Assembly (NCBI GenBank): GCA_937860285.1
Contig: CALMBS010000393.1
Location: 1-5,554 of the forward strand
Direction of reading: 5' to 3'
DNA length: 5,554 nucleotides
Source of the DNA: an uncultured Chloroflexota bacterium
GTDB lineage: Bacteria; Chloroflexota; Dehalococcoidia; UBA2247; RBG-13-53-26
In this document: one piece after another, positions 1 to 5,153 of the stretch
Layout: each line of letters begins with the position of its first letter
How positions within the stretch are numbered: position 1 is the stretch's first letter
Notes under the pieces: model-generated
What the model saw: the letters and a program-made list of their open reading frames with translations, nothing else
Databases searched by the model: none
Told to the model about the DNA's origin: nothing
Made by a program: the position numbers and the translations under genes

Positions 1-204
1 GTGGGCCAGGCGCTGACGGACACTCACGCGCCGCTCCTGGCGGGCCGCCATCTCCTCACCCAGGAGCTTTCCCAGAAACTCGATGTAGCTCCACTCCCCC
101 TTGGTCGCTTCGTCGGCCAGCCGGTCAAGCACCGTCTGCGCCTGGGTGAGCTTCAGGCGCTCCAGGTGATGCTGGACTTCGGTGTAGGTGAGGCCCGTCG
201 TCAT
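1..204 (-). CDS. istB: IS21-family helper ATPase IstB, N-terminal 68 codons only (runs off the window)
   Basis: IstB is the AAA+ ATPase that assists the IstA transposase in IS21-family transposition, in target selection and integration. Only the amino-terminal segment is visible. It starts MTTGLTYTEVQHHLERLKL and continues with a helical, charged region (LDRLADEATKGEWSYIEFL) typical of the IstB N-terminal domain. The Walker A and B motifs would lie beyond the left edge, so ATPase integrity cannot be judged. The ATG at 204-202 overlaps the istA TGA (203-201) as ATGA. A Shine-Dalgarno GGAGG (complement of 212-216) lies 7 bases upstream, inside the last istA codons. This arrangement points to translational coupling with istA. 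Identification rests on position after istA and on N-terminal resemblance. Confidence 0.85.
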   Translation of the reverse strand, partial: MTTGLTYTEVQHHLERLKLTQAQTVLDRLADEATKGEWSYIEFLGKLLGEEMAARQERRVSVRQRLAH

Positions 205-1430
205 CTCACCGCCTCCGCAATCGCCTGGTACTCGGCCAGGGAGCGGCGCTCCACTTCCAGAGGCGGAGTCTCGATACGCGGCACCACCTTCATCTCCCGG
301 TAGCGCGGCCGCCCGCGGAGAGCATCATAGTGGGCGTCGTCGATGACGGTACGCCTCAGCACCGGCTCCAGAGGGTGCTCACTGATCACCTGTCCCCCGG
401 CGGTGACCACCACCCGGTCGTCCCTGACCAGCCTCACCCAGACGCTCTTGCCTGCCCACTCGGCCGGCACCGAGTATCGGCAGCCGCCATAGCTGACCAG
501 GCAGTCGCGAGATACCAGCCTCTGCACTGCCAGGTGGACCGGATAAGCAGGCAGTCCGGCTATTGGCGCCAGGTCCTCATCCTTGAGCATCTCGAAAGGC
601 GCCCGGCCGGTGGTGCCATGGGTGCGCACATTGGCCACGCCATCGAGCCACTCCCGGCAGCGGCGGTTTAGGTCGTCCACCCCGGAGATGGTCACCAGGC
701 CCTGCCAGAAATTGCGCCGGACGTACTTCACCCCGGATTCCACCTTACCTTTGCCCCTGGGCCACCGCGGCGGCGCCGGCCGGGGCACGAAGCCGTAGTG
801 GCCGGCGAAATCCAGGAAGGCGGGATGGATACGGGCATGGCCGCGATCGTCATCGCCGAGGACCACTGTCTTCATCCGGTCATAGACCAGGCACTTGGGG
901 ATCCCGCCGATGTACTCGAAGGCCCTCTGGTGGCAGTGCTCCAGGGTCGCCAGGTCCATCGACGTCGTCCACTCGGCGTAGGTGGCCCGGGAGTAGGCCA
1001 GGGTGAAGACGAAGGCGTAGAGCTTGATGGCGGAGCTGTCGGGAAACTGTGCCCTGAAGTGGCCCCAGTCTACCTGCGCGTATTGTCCCGGCGCCGATTC
1101 CCATCTCAGCTCCACCCGCCTGCGCTCATCCTGCCGCCGCGGCGACAGGAACTCCTTCAGGATAGTGTAGCCGCCCTCATAGCCCATGGCCTGGATCTCG
1201 CGAAGGAGAACAACGCCGTTGGTGCAGCCCTGAGACAGCCGCTGCTCAAGGTGAGCGTGGAAAGGCTCCAGGCAGCTCCTTCTGTTTCGGGTCTGGGCCT
1301 GAGGCGGGCCGGAACGCATGTACTTGGTGACGGTGTGTCTCTCCATCCCCAGGCGCCTGGCTATCTCCGCCACCGACAGCCCCTGCTGCGCCAGGTCCTT
1401 CATCTCAACGTACTGGTCCAAAGTAACCAC
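201..1430 (-). CDS. istA: IS21-family transposase IstA, complete, 409 aa
   Basis: IstA is the DDE transposase that cuts and joins the element ends. Residues 7-40 form a helix-turn-helix (LAQQGLSVAEIARRLGMERH) for end recognition. The RNase-H-like catalytic core has D121 (QVDWG), D184 (LVYDRMKT) and E231 (GKGKVESGVKY), giving an intact DDE triad with family-like spacing. The C-terminal part has the beta-rich segment common in IstA (SYGGCRYSVPAEWAGKSVWV, about residues 313-332). The 409-residue length is normal. The GTG at 1430 is the first start after an in-frame stop. It has AAGGAG only 1 base upstream, but AGGAGG (complement of 1442-1447) at 11 bases. TTG at codon 4 is an alternative start with better spacing to AAGGAG. 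The 5' leader contains an inverted repeat that overlaps the upstream AGGAGG. The gene ends in the ATGA overlap with istB. Confidence 0.95.
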   Translation of the reverse strand: MVTLDQYVEMKDLAQQGLSVAEIARRLGMERHTVTKYMRSGPPQAQTRNRRSCLEPFHAHLEQRLSQGCTNGVVLLREIQAMGYEGGYTILKEFLSPRRQDERRRVELRWESAPGQYAQVDWGHFRAQFPDSSAIKLYAFVFTLAYSRATYAEWTTSMDLATLEHCHQRAFEYIGGIPKCLVYDRMKTVVLGDDDRGHARIHPAFLDFAGHYGFVPRPAPPRWPRGKGKVESGVKYVRRNFWQGLVTISGVDDLNRRCREWLDGVANVRTHGTTGRAPFEMLKDEDLAPIAGLPAYPVHLAVQRLVSRDCLVSYGGCRYSVPAEWAGKSVWVRLVRDDRVVVTAGGQVISEHPLEPVLRRTVIDDAHYDALRGRPRYREMKVVPRIETPPLEVERRSLAEYQAIAEAVR

Positions 1431-1440
1431 TCTCCTTCAG

Positions 1441-1470
1441 CCCTCCTGTGAAGACGGTGCCTCCACAGGA
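1441..1470 (-). promoter_or_regulatory. Leader hairpin overlapping the istA ribosome-binding region
   Basis: TCCTGTG at 1444-1450 and CACAGGA at 1464-1470 form a perfect 7-bp inverted repeat with a 13-base loop. In the istA transcript the 3' arm runs into AGGAGGG, so part of the best Shine-Dalgarno sequence would be base-paired. The second purine run, AAGGAG at 1432-1437, lies outside the stem. Sequestration of the transposase ribosome-binding site is a known way for insertion sequences to block translation of read-through transcripts. Its use here is inference. Confidence 0.4.
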
Positions 1471-1489
1471 AAGCACATCATTCGGGAAA

Positions 1490-1537
1490 GTGGTAGTTTT
1501 TATTCCGGCGATTGTGGTAATTTTCTCACCGGCGGTG
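1490..1537. repeat. Two tandem 24-bp subterminal repeats at the IS left end
   Basis: Copy 1 (1490-1513) and copy 2 (1514-1537) each begin GTGGTA, then one variable base, TTTT, four variable bases and CCGGCG. They agree at 17 of 24 positions. On the minus strand this gives paired TACCAC motifs entering the element. IS21-family ends normally carry several such repeats as transposase-binding sites, so the same role is inferred here. Confidence 0.65.
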
Positions 1538-1548
1538 ACACCAGAATA

Positions 1549-1562
1549 GGGACTATGGTCCC
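1549..1562. repeat. 14-bp palindromic sequence just outside the IS end
   Basis: GGGACTATGGTCCC is a perfect 5-bp inverted repeat (GGGAC/GTCCC) around a TATG centre. It begins 6 to 9 bases outside the inferred IS tip and lies 68 to 81 bases upstream of the chosen start of the membrane protein gene. It could be an operator-like site for that gene or simply the local sequence next to the insertion. No matching copy is seen elsewhere in the window. Confidence 0.3.
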
Positions 1563-1629
1563 AAGACCGCGTGTTGACCTATGCGGCATACTCAGCACCA
1601 TGGACACCGCGGACCGGAAGAACAAGGAC

Positions 1630-2421
1630 ATGGGCAACCTGGGGAGAGTGATGGCGGCTGCAGCCATCGCGTTCTTCTACGTGGCGCACGGACTATGGCT
1701 TCTCCTTCTGTTTCCCCACGACCCCAATCTCTGGCTGGGGGCTTTTGTCATCGTCCCTGTTTATCTGCTACTCGCCGGCGGGATTGGGACAGCGGCGTTC
1801 TTCAGCCTGAAGTGGGCCAGCAGCCGCAGGCGGGCGGCTACCATAGTAGCGTCCTTCTTCATGGGCATTGTCCTGGCCGGATTGGTGCTCTTCCCCATCA
1901 GTCCCTACGAACCAGGCCCTTTCGGTCAGATCGCGCAGTACCACTCTGCCTTCCAGCGGTATCCCGATGACATCGCGTACGAGGACGCGTTCTACGGCAA
2001 TCGGGCGGAACAGGTGGCGGCCAAGGTGAAGTATCCGAACGTGCCGGATGCCTTTCTGACTGTGACATTCGACGAGGCGGAGTGTTGGATCGGCATCCGT
2101 CATGGCACCATAGCAAGCTACGACAATAGCCAAATCGAGGTTTCAGACGATGGTGGCAGGACGGTCATGATGACCACCTACCCCACGGATCCCATCAGGC
2201 GAACTGCACACGAGGTCGGCAAGGCCGATCTCGCGGAGGCGGCTGATGACGCAAGTCGGATCGAGCGAGAAGCCTACACGATCTATCCGGGGCTAGGCAC
2301 CGCGGGGTTGGTTTTCTCCTTCCCCCAGTCCGATCTACTCCCAGACAGCAGGCGTCAAGTGAACCTGGTTCCAACCACCGGAGATGCCATCTTCGCCTGG
2401 ATGCTCCGAACCTTCCGGTAA
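1630..2421 (+). CDS. Three-helix membrane protein with a large C-terminal domain, function unknown
   Basis: The 263-residue protein has three predicted transmembrane helices: about residues 8-28 (AAAAIAFFYVAHGLWLLLLF), 34-58 and 69-90. The loop between helices 2 and 3 carries K61 and RRR66-68, so by the positive-inside rule it is cytoplasmic. This places the remaining 170 or so residues outside the cytoplasm. That domain contains YPNVPDAFLTVTFDEAECW and VSDDGGRTVMMTTYP. I see no catalytic motif and do not recognise the family. The start is uncertain: ATG 1630 has GGAAG at 9 bases; ATG 1651 has GGGGAG at 4 bases but would begin inside helix 1; ATG 1600 has no ribosome-binding site. The frame stays open back into the IS, but that part is antisense to istA and unlikely to be coding. 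The IS lies about 90 bases upstream, so the original promoter may have been displaced. The next gene is 363 bp away. Confidence 0.75.
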   Translation: MGNLGRVMAAAAIAFFYVAHGLWLLLLFPHDPNLWLGAFVIVPVYLLLAGGIGTAAFFSLKWASSRRRAATIVASFFMGIVLAGLVLFPISPYEPGPFGQIAQYHSAFQRYPDDIAYEDAFYGNRAEQVAAKVKYPNVPDAFLTVTFDEAECWIGIRHGTIASYDNSQIEVSDDGGRTVMMTTYPTDPIRRTAHEVGKADLAEAADDASRIEREAYTIYPGLGTAGLVFSFPQSDLLPDSRRQVNLVPTTGDAIFAWMLRTFR

Positions 2422-2564
2422 CGCCTCGCGCAGGAGTTGCCCGGTGCAGGATGCCAGTACCGGGGATCACCTCTGGGTTCACCTGGCACGCACCGCTCCA
2501 AGATGGCGTCCCACCTGCTGCGTGCACCGGTGAGCCATCGCGGCCCCGCTTCGGAAGGAGTTGG

Positions 2565-2594
2565 TTCTGGATATGGTCTCAACGAGCGTATAAT
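2565..2594 (+). promoter_or_regulatory. Possible promoter for the zinc-ribbon/GRAM gene
   Basis: TATAAT at 2589-2594 is a perfect -10 consensus. The -35 region is poor: TTCTGG at 2565-2570 with an 18-base spacer keeps only the leading TT of TTGACA, and no TGn extension is present. Initiation near 2601 would give a leader of about 184 bases before the ATG at 2785, opening with the stem-loop at 2603-2628. The call rests almost entirely on the -10 box. Confidence 0.35.
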
Positions 2595-2602
2595 GTCCCC
2601 GA

Positions 2603-2628
2603 TCAACAGCGGCGCTTGGCGCAGTTGA
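2603..2628 (+). promoter_or_regulatory. Stem-loop just after the TATAAT box
   Basis: TCAAC (2603-2607) pairs with GTTGA (2624-2628). Inside it, GCGC (2612-2615) pairs with GCGC (2619-2622) around a TTG loop. The two stems are separated by 4 bases on one side and 1 on the other. If transcription starts near 2601, this would be the first structure in the leader. It may stabilise the 5' end or act as an operator; there is no T-run for termination. Confidence 0.3.
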
Positions 2629-2684
2629 CCATGCTGAACCGGTCAGAAGCCAAAGGTGGACAAACGGGAACTATGCGGCCCAAA

Positions 2685-2768
2685 GCCCAACGTCTGTGAC
2701 GCCACCTATGAGAGTTGCCCGGCCCTGCATGACCCGAAACTCGTCACCGGGAGGAGCATGCGTTAGGC
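2685..2768 (+). repeat. attC-like imperfect inverted repeat before the zinc-ribbon gene
   Basis: GCCCAAC (2685-2691) fits the integron R'' box RYYYAAC, and GTTAGGC (2762-2768) fits the R' box GTTRRRY. They are 84 bp apart end to end and pair at 7 of 8 positions when the adjoining G/C is included. Inner pairings are GTGAC/GTCAC (2696-2700 with 2743-2747) and GAGTT/AACTC (2712-2716 with 2738-2742). The R' box lies 16 bases before the ATG at 2785, as expected for a cassette gene. Against this, the inner helices are offset asymmetrically and no integrase or second convincing site is visible. The call is tentative. Confidence 0.25.
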
Positions 2769-2770
2769 TG

Positions 2771-2777
2771 AAAGGAG
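2771..2777 (+). promoter_or_regulatory. Ribosome-binding site of the zinc-ribbon/GRAM gene
   Basis: AAAGGAG lies 7 bases before the ATG at 2785. It is the clearest Shine-Dalgarno sequence on the plus strand of the window and fixes the start. Confidence 0.85.
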
Positions 2778-2784
2778 TCACACG

Positions 2785-3195
2785 ATGAGTGAGGAAACGA
2801 AGACGTGCCAATTCTGTCGGGAGGAGGTTCTTGCTGTTGCGACAAAGTGCAAGCATTGCGGAAGCATGCTTGACGGGAGTTCAGGCGGTGCAAGCGAAAG
2901 CGAGGAGATTCTCGCAGATGTGGGCGCGAACCTGCTTCGTGGCTGGGAGGGCGTGGGCGGGCGCTTGAAGATTACGAGTCGCCGTGTGATTTTCAAGGCG
3001 CACCCATTCAATATCCAGAGAGCACCCGCAGAAATCCTCCTAAGTGACATCGCTGAGGTCAGCAAGCGATATTCAGGCGGGTTAGTGCCCAACGGGATGC
3101 TGATTCGGACGAGGGCAGGAGTGGACTACAAGTTTGTTGTATGGAACAGGGGCAGACTTATCAGAATCATCGAGTCACGAATACATAAAGCCTGA
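2785..3195 (+). CDS. Zinc-ribbon and GRAM/PH-like domain protein, 136 aa
   Basis: The protein joins two small domains. The N-terminus is a zinc ribbon with C8xxC11 and C22xxC25 (KTCQFCREEVLAVATKCKHC), a complete set of four ligands. A Gly/Ser-rich linker follows (about 31-39). Residues about 50-133 match the bacterial GRAM pattern: GGRLKITSRRVIFKAHPFNIQ (starting at 58), then the EILLSDIAEV strand, VPNGMLIRT, and YKFVVWNRGRLIRIIES. GRAM domains have a PH-like fold and often bind membranes or proteins. No enzymatic motif, signal peptide or membrane helix is present, so a cytoplasmic or membrane-peripheral adaptor is likely. The start is secured by AAAGGAG 7 bases upstream. The TPR gene follows after 178 bp on the same strand. 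The ligand and exact role are unknown. Confidence 0.88.
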   Translation: MSEETKTCQFCREEVLAVATKCKHCGSMLDGSSGGASESEEILADVGANLLRGWEGVGGRLKITSRRVIFKAHPFNIQRAPAEILLSDIAEVSKRYSGGLVPNGMLIRTRAGVDYKFVVWNRGRLIRIIESRIHKA

Positions 3196-3328
3196 CAAGA
3201 TCACTGGAGCGAACCAAGGACAGGCGGGAATGGGTGCTGGTGAATGCGGGCGTCTATCCTCGCCTGCTTTTCCCTCCGAAGTTAGGAGTGAGTTGTTGCG
3301 ACAGAGGCGACCAGAAGAATGGCGAACC

Positions 3329-3348
3329 GGGGCGTAGCGAGCGGCCCC
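3329..3348 (+). promoter_or_regulatory. Small hairpin in the leader of the TPR gene
   Basis: GGGGC (3329-3333) and GCCCC (3344-3348) form a 5-bp GC stem with a 10-base loop, ending 25 bases before the TPR start. No T-run follows. The rest of the 178-bp gap between the zinc-ribbon and TPR genes contains no convincing promoter or small gene. Confidence 0.25.
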
Positions 3349-3373
3349 ATCATATAGAACAACTGGAGGGGAC

Positions 3374-3937
3374 ATGGGCGTGGATGCACCCGAGCAGGCA
3401 GACGCGTGGAGCCTCATGCAGGCCGAGAAGTATGGGGAGGCCAGAGCCGTGCTGATTAGACGCCTGCGCAAGAAGCCAGAGAGCCATTGGCTACTGACCA
3501 GGGTCGGAACCACCTACTATGAAGAGAAGCGCTACGAGAAAGCACTGAAGTACCATGAGAAGGCCATGAAGCTGGCCCCAAAGTGCCCGCTTGTGCTTTG
3601 GGACTATGCCGGAACACTAGCCATGCTGGGCCGAAGGGAAGAAGCCATCACAATATGGCAAGGGTTGATCCGGCGGGGTGTCCGCTCCATAGCACACGGC
3701 GAATGCGGTGAAGGGACTCGACATGCAAGATCACTGGTAAATGACAGCCGCTACAGCATGGGCAAGGCCTATGCGGAGATGGGTAGGACCGATCTGGCAC
3801 GTAGGTACATGCGACAGTACATAGCCAACCGCGGTCCGAACTGCAGTAGCATATACAACCTGCACAAGGTGAAGAGGGAGTTGAGGGAGATAGAGGGCAG
3901 GGGGGCAGCATGTAGCGCGGCCAAAGATGGACCTTAG
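3374..3937 (+). CDS. Tetratricopeptide-repeat (TPR) protein, 187 aa
   Basis: TPR units are paired helices that form protein-binding scaffolds. Three or four units can be seen: a partial one at about residues 11-36 (AWSLMQAEKYGEARAVL), a clear one at 42-71 with the small residues and Pro expected of the consensus (YEEKRYEKALKYHEKAMKLA), one at 72-102 (LGRREEAITIWQGLIRRG), and one at 125-153 (MGKAYAEMGRTDLARRYM). A non-TPR insertion at 103-124 contains HGECGEG and RSLVND between units 3 and 4. The tail (155-187) is charged. There is no signal peptide or membrane helix, so a cytoplasmic scaffold is likely. GGAGG lies 4 bases before the ATG. The partner is unknown; the neighbouring GRAM protein is a possible candidate by position only. 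Confidence 0.85.
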   Translation: MGVDAPEQADAWSLMQAEKYGEARAVLIRRLRKKPESHWLLTRVGTTYYEEKRYEKALKYHEKAMKLAPKCPLVLWDYAGTLAMLGRREEAITIWQGLIRRGVRSIAHGECGEGTRHARSLVNDSRYSMGKAYAEMGRTDLARRYMRQYIANRGPNCSSIYNLHKVKRELREIEGRGAACSAAKDGP

Positions 3938-4257
3938 CATTGACCGGACTCCACGTTGGGAATCGACCGGCGGCCAGCGACCGGCGTGTTCAGCTACCTC
4001 CTACAACGACTAGCCAACTGAAGCAGTCGTCAACCACTCACATCGAGCTACAATACTCTGCGAGACTTGACGAACTCCGTACTCCCGGCATGAAGGTGCC
4101 GGCTTCCAAGCAACTGAAAACGGTCATGTAGCCCAACCACCGTTGGTCGGAACACAGACCCTGTCGTTCAAACCACCAAGTGAGGCGTAGGGACCAAGGC
4201 AATCAGGCCGCAACCTGCATAAGGGGCGGCGTCGGCTGTTCCCACATGGTAGCCTGA
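3938..4257. other. Non-coding gap after the TPR gene
   Basis: No convincing gene is present: a TTG-started 63-codon frame at 3940-4131 has no ribosome-binding site and no recognisable sequence. The stretch contains a 9-bp direct repeat CGACCGGCG (3964-3972 and 3978-3986), a 6-bp stem ACGACT/AGTCGT (4006-4011 and 4025-4030), a 6-bp hairpin CCGGCA/TGCCGG (4085-4090 and 4097-4102) and a 5-bp hairpin CCAAC/GTTGG (4133-4137 and 4142-4146). None is followed by a T-run. The stretch could be decayed coding sequence or an untranslated region. Confidence 0.4.
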
Positions 4258-4322
4258 ACGACCAGCACCACCCGGTGTTTCAAGTGTCGCCCGACTCTCC
4301 CCCGTCTCCACCAGAAACACCG

Positions 4323-4354
4323 ACGGGCCTCCGGGGACTTCTCCGGGGGCCCGT
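4323..4354. terminator. Strong GC-rich stem-loop, terminator-like
   Basis: ACGGGCCTCCGG (4323-4334) pairs with CCGGGGGCCCGT (4343-4354) over 12 positions, one of them a G-T wobble, with an 8-base loop. On the plus strand the stem is followed only by TTTCCTGTT, and on the minus strand by CGGTGTTTC, so the T-run needed for intrinsic termination is weak either way. It lies 33 bases before the GTG of the last large gene and inside the open frame leading into it. The structure itself is clear; its role is not. Confidence 0.4.
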
Positions 4355-4386
4355 TTCCTGTTGGCTCGACACCCAACCCCTCCCGG

Positions 4387-5055
4387 GTGGCGGCCAGACT
4401 TGGTTTCTGGGACTGGGTGAAGGACAGGGCAGACGATCTGGGGTTCGGTGAAGGAGTAACCATTAGCGGTGGATGCATTCTTGGTTTCACAGTCTCGGTC
4501 ATGTTTGTCGAGGATGCTCAAGGCAATGCCGGTGTTGTGTATTCAGCTGGTGGCGGGGCCTACCTTAGTGCGGGTGTCAGCGTCAATCCCACGCTTCAGG
4601 CGAGCACTCTTCAGGTATTTGAAGACACGCAAGGATGGGGGATGGAGGCAGGAGTCAGCGTAGCTGGCTACGGCGCTGAAGCCGCTCTGGCGAAAGATGA
4701 TGCCTACCGGGCGCTCAATGTGACTACTCCGGGCCCTTCGGTAGGTGTGCCAGCCGACCTGCACTGCTTCGTCACCCACAGTTGGAACACAGCTATCAGC
4801 ACCACATCAAGTGCAGGGACGCCCACGGTATTATCTCCTCCGGTCAGCACGTCCGTGCCCATCTCCCAGTATTTGACGACCAGTGACGTTGCCGCCATTG
4901 AGTCAAACCAAACGGGTGATCCGGTCACGGACTCGCTGACCGCCTACCTCATGAGCGAGGATATGGCCTCCGCCAACTACCAAGCTGTTGAGGCTCAGTC
5001 ATGCGATGATCCATACATGGACGCCCTGACAGCCTACATTCTGAGCCAAGGATGA
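4387..5055 (+). CDS. Beta-rich hypothetical protein with C-terminal repeat, possibly 5'-truncated
   Basis: The 222-residue frame from GTG 4387 starts with an amphipathic stretch (FWDWVKDRADDLGFGEG). A Gly-rich alternating pattern follows to about residue 100, with VVYSAGGGAYLSAGVSVNP and AGVSVAGYGAEAAL, suggesting stacked beta strands. A Thr/Ser/Pro-rich linker spans about 133-160. The C-terminus has 1.75 copies of a 30-residue repeat (170-199 and 200-222). No ribosome-binding site precedes the GTG, and the frame stays open upstream to 4258. The visible part may therefore be the remnant of a longer gene, or the true start may be internal. The Gly-rich region reminds me of beta-rich tails of RHS-repeat or polymorphic-toxin proteins; this is an impression without a diagnostic motif. 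There is no signal peptide or membrane helix in the visible part. Cysteines are at 30, 127 and 206. The stop is TGA. Confidence 0.6.
   Translation: MAARLGFWDWVKDRADDLGFGEGVTISGGCILGFTVSVMFVEDAQGNAGVVYSAGGGAYLSAGVSVNPTLQASTLQVFEDTQGWGMEAGVSVAGYGAEAALAKDDAYRALNVTTPGPSVGVPADLHCFVTHSWNTAISTTSSAGTPTVLSPPVSTSVPISQYLTTSDVAAIESNQTGDPVTDSLTAYLMSEDMASANYQAVEAQSCDDPYMDALTAYILSQG
4894..5052 (+). repeat. Coding tandem repeat, 90-bp period
   Basis: Residues 170-199 and 200-222 of the 4387-5055 frame align as A-x-E-x4-D-P-x2-D-x-L-T-A-Y-x2-S. The core copies are DPVTDSLTAYLMS (4918-4956) and DPYMDALTAYILS (5008-5046), exactly 90 bases apart. The protein match is much better than the DNA match at third positions, which suggests an old duplication kept by selection. 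It also supports this frame being truly coding. Confidence 0.7.
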
Positions 5056-5153
5056 CACAGCATGCACGTGTGACGCGAGATTGACGCGCTGAGGGCCCTC
5101 TTTGTCAGCCGGGGATAGAGGCTCGGAGAGTATACAGGTTCCCGGGGATGTGT

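Larger units (their letters stand above)
1..1543 (-). mobile_element. IS21-family insertion sequence, partial (left end plus istA and the start of istB)
   Basis: The order left end, istA, then istB overlapping by four bases is the hallmark of IS21-family elements. It reads on the minus strand, so its left end is at the high coordinate. The end is marked by two subterminal repeats at 1490-1537 and then, read on the minus strand, TGGTGTCACC. IS21 ends normally begin with TG, which puts the tip at 1543 or 1540. The second end and the target-site duplication are beyond position 1, so the exact boundary is inferred. Both reading frames are open as far as can be seen, so the element could be active if the unseen part is also intact. 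Confidence 0.85.
2422..2784. other. 363-bp non-coding gap between the membrane protein and zinc-ribbon genes
   Basis: Short frames here on both strands lack ribosome-binding sites and recognisable protein sequence, so I call none. The gap holds an inverted repeat CCCGGT/ACCGGG (2440-2445 and 2459-2464) just after the upstream stop. That repeat has no T-run, so it is at best a weak terminator. The gap also holds a TATAAT with a following stem-loop and an attC-like inverted repeat, listed separately. This is enough space and structure for the zinc-ribbon gene to be transcribed independently. Confidence 0.5.

Noticed and set aside
798..1451. 217-codon open frame on the plus strand opposite istA
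   Set aside because: It is antisense to an intact DDE transposase in GC-rich DNA, where long shadow frames are common; it has no ribosome-binding site and no domain-like sequence.
1513..1549. Outward promoter from the IS left end into the membrane gene
   Set aside because: TTGTGG and GAATAG-like hexamers are present, but no pair has an acceptable spacer and consensus match.
2355..2628. Short frames on both strands between the membrane and zinc-ribbon genes
   Set aside because: They overlap each other and the end of the membrane gene, with no start signals or recognisable residues.
3940..4131. 63-codon plus-strand frame after the TPR gene
   Set aside because: It begins with TTG 2 bases after the TPR stop, has no ribosome-binding site, and its low-complexity Thr/Ser/Gln sequence resembles no family.
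4131..4137. GCCCAAC, a match to the integron RYYYAAC box
   Set aside because: No GTTRRRY follows within the normal attC span, so it does not support a second cassette junction.
4168..4521. 117-codon minus-strand frame before the last gene
   Set aside because: It runs through the GC-rich stem-loop and into the plus-strand gene, with Pro/Gly/Arg-rich sequence typical of a shadow frame.
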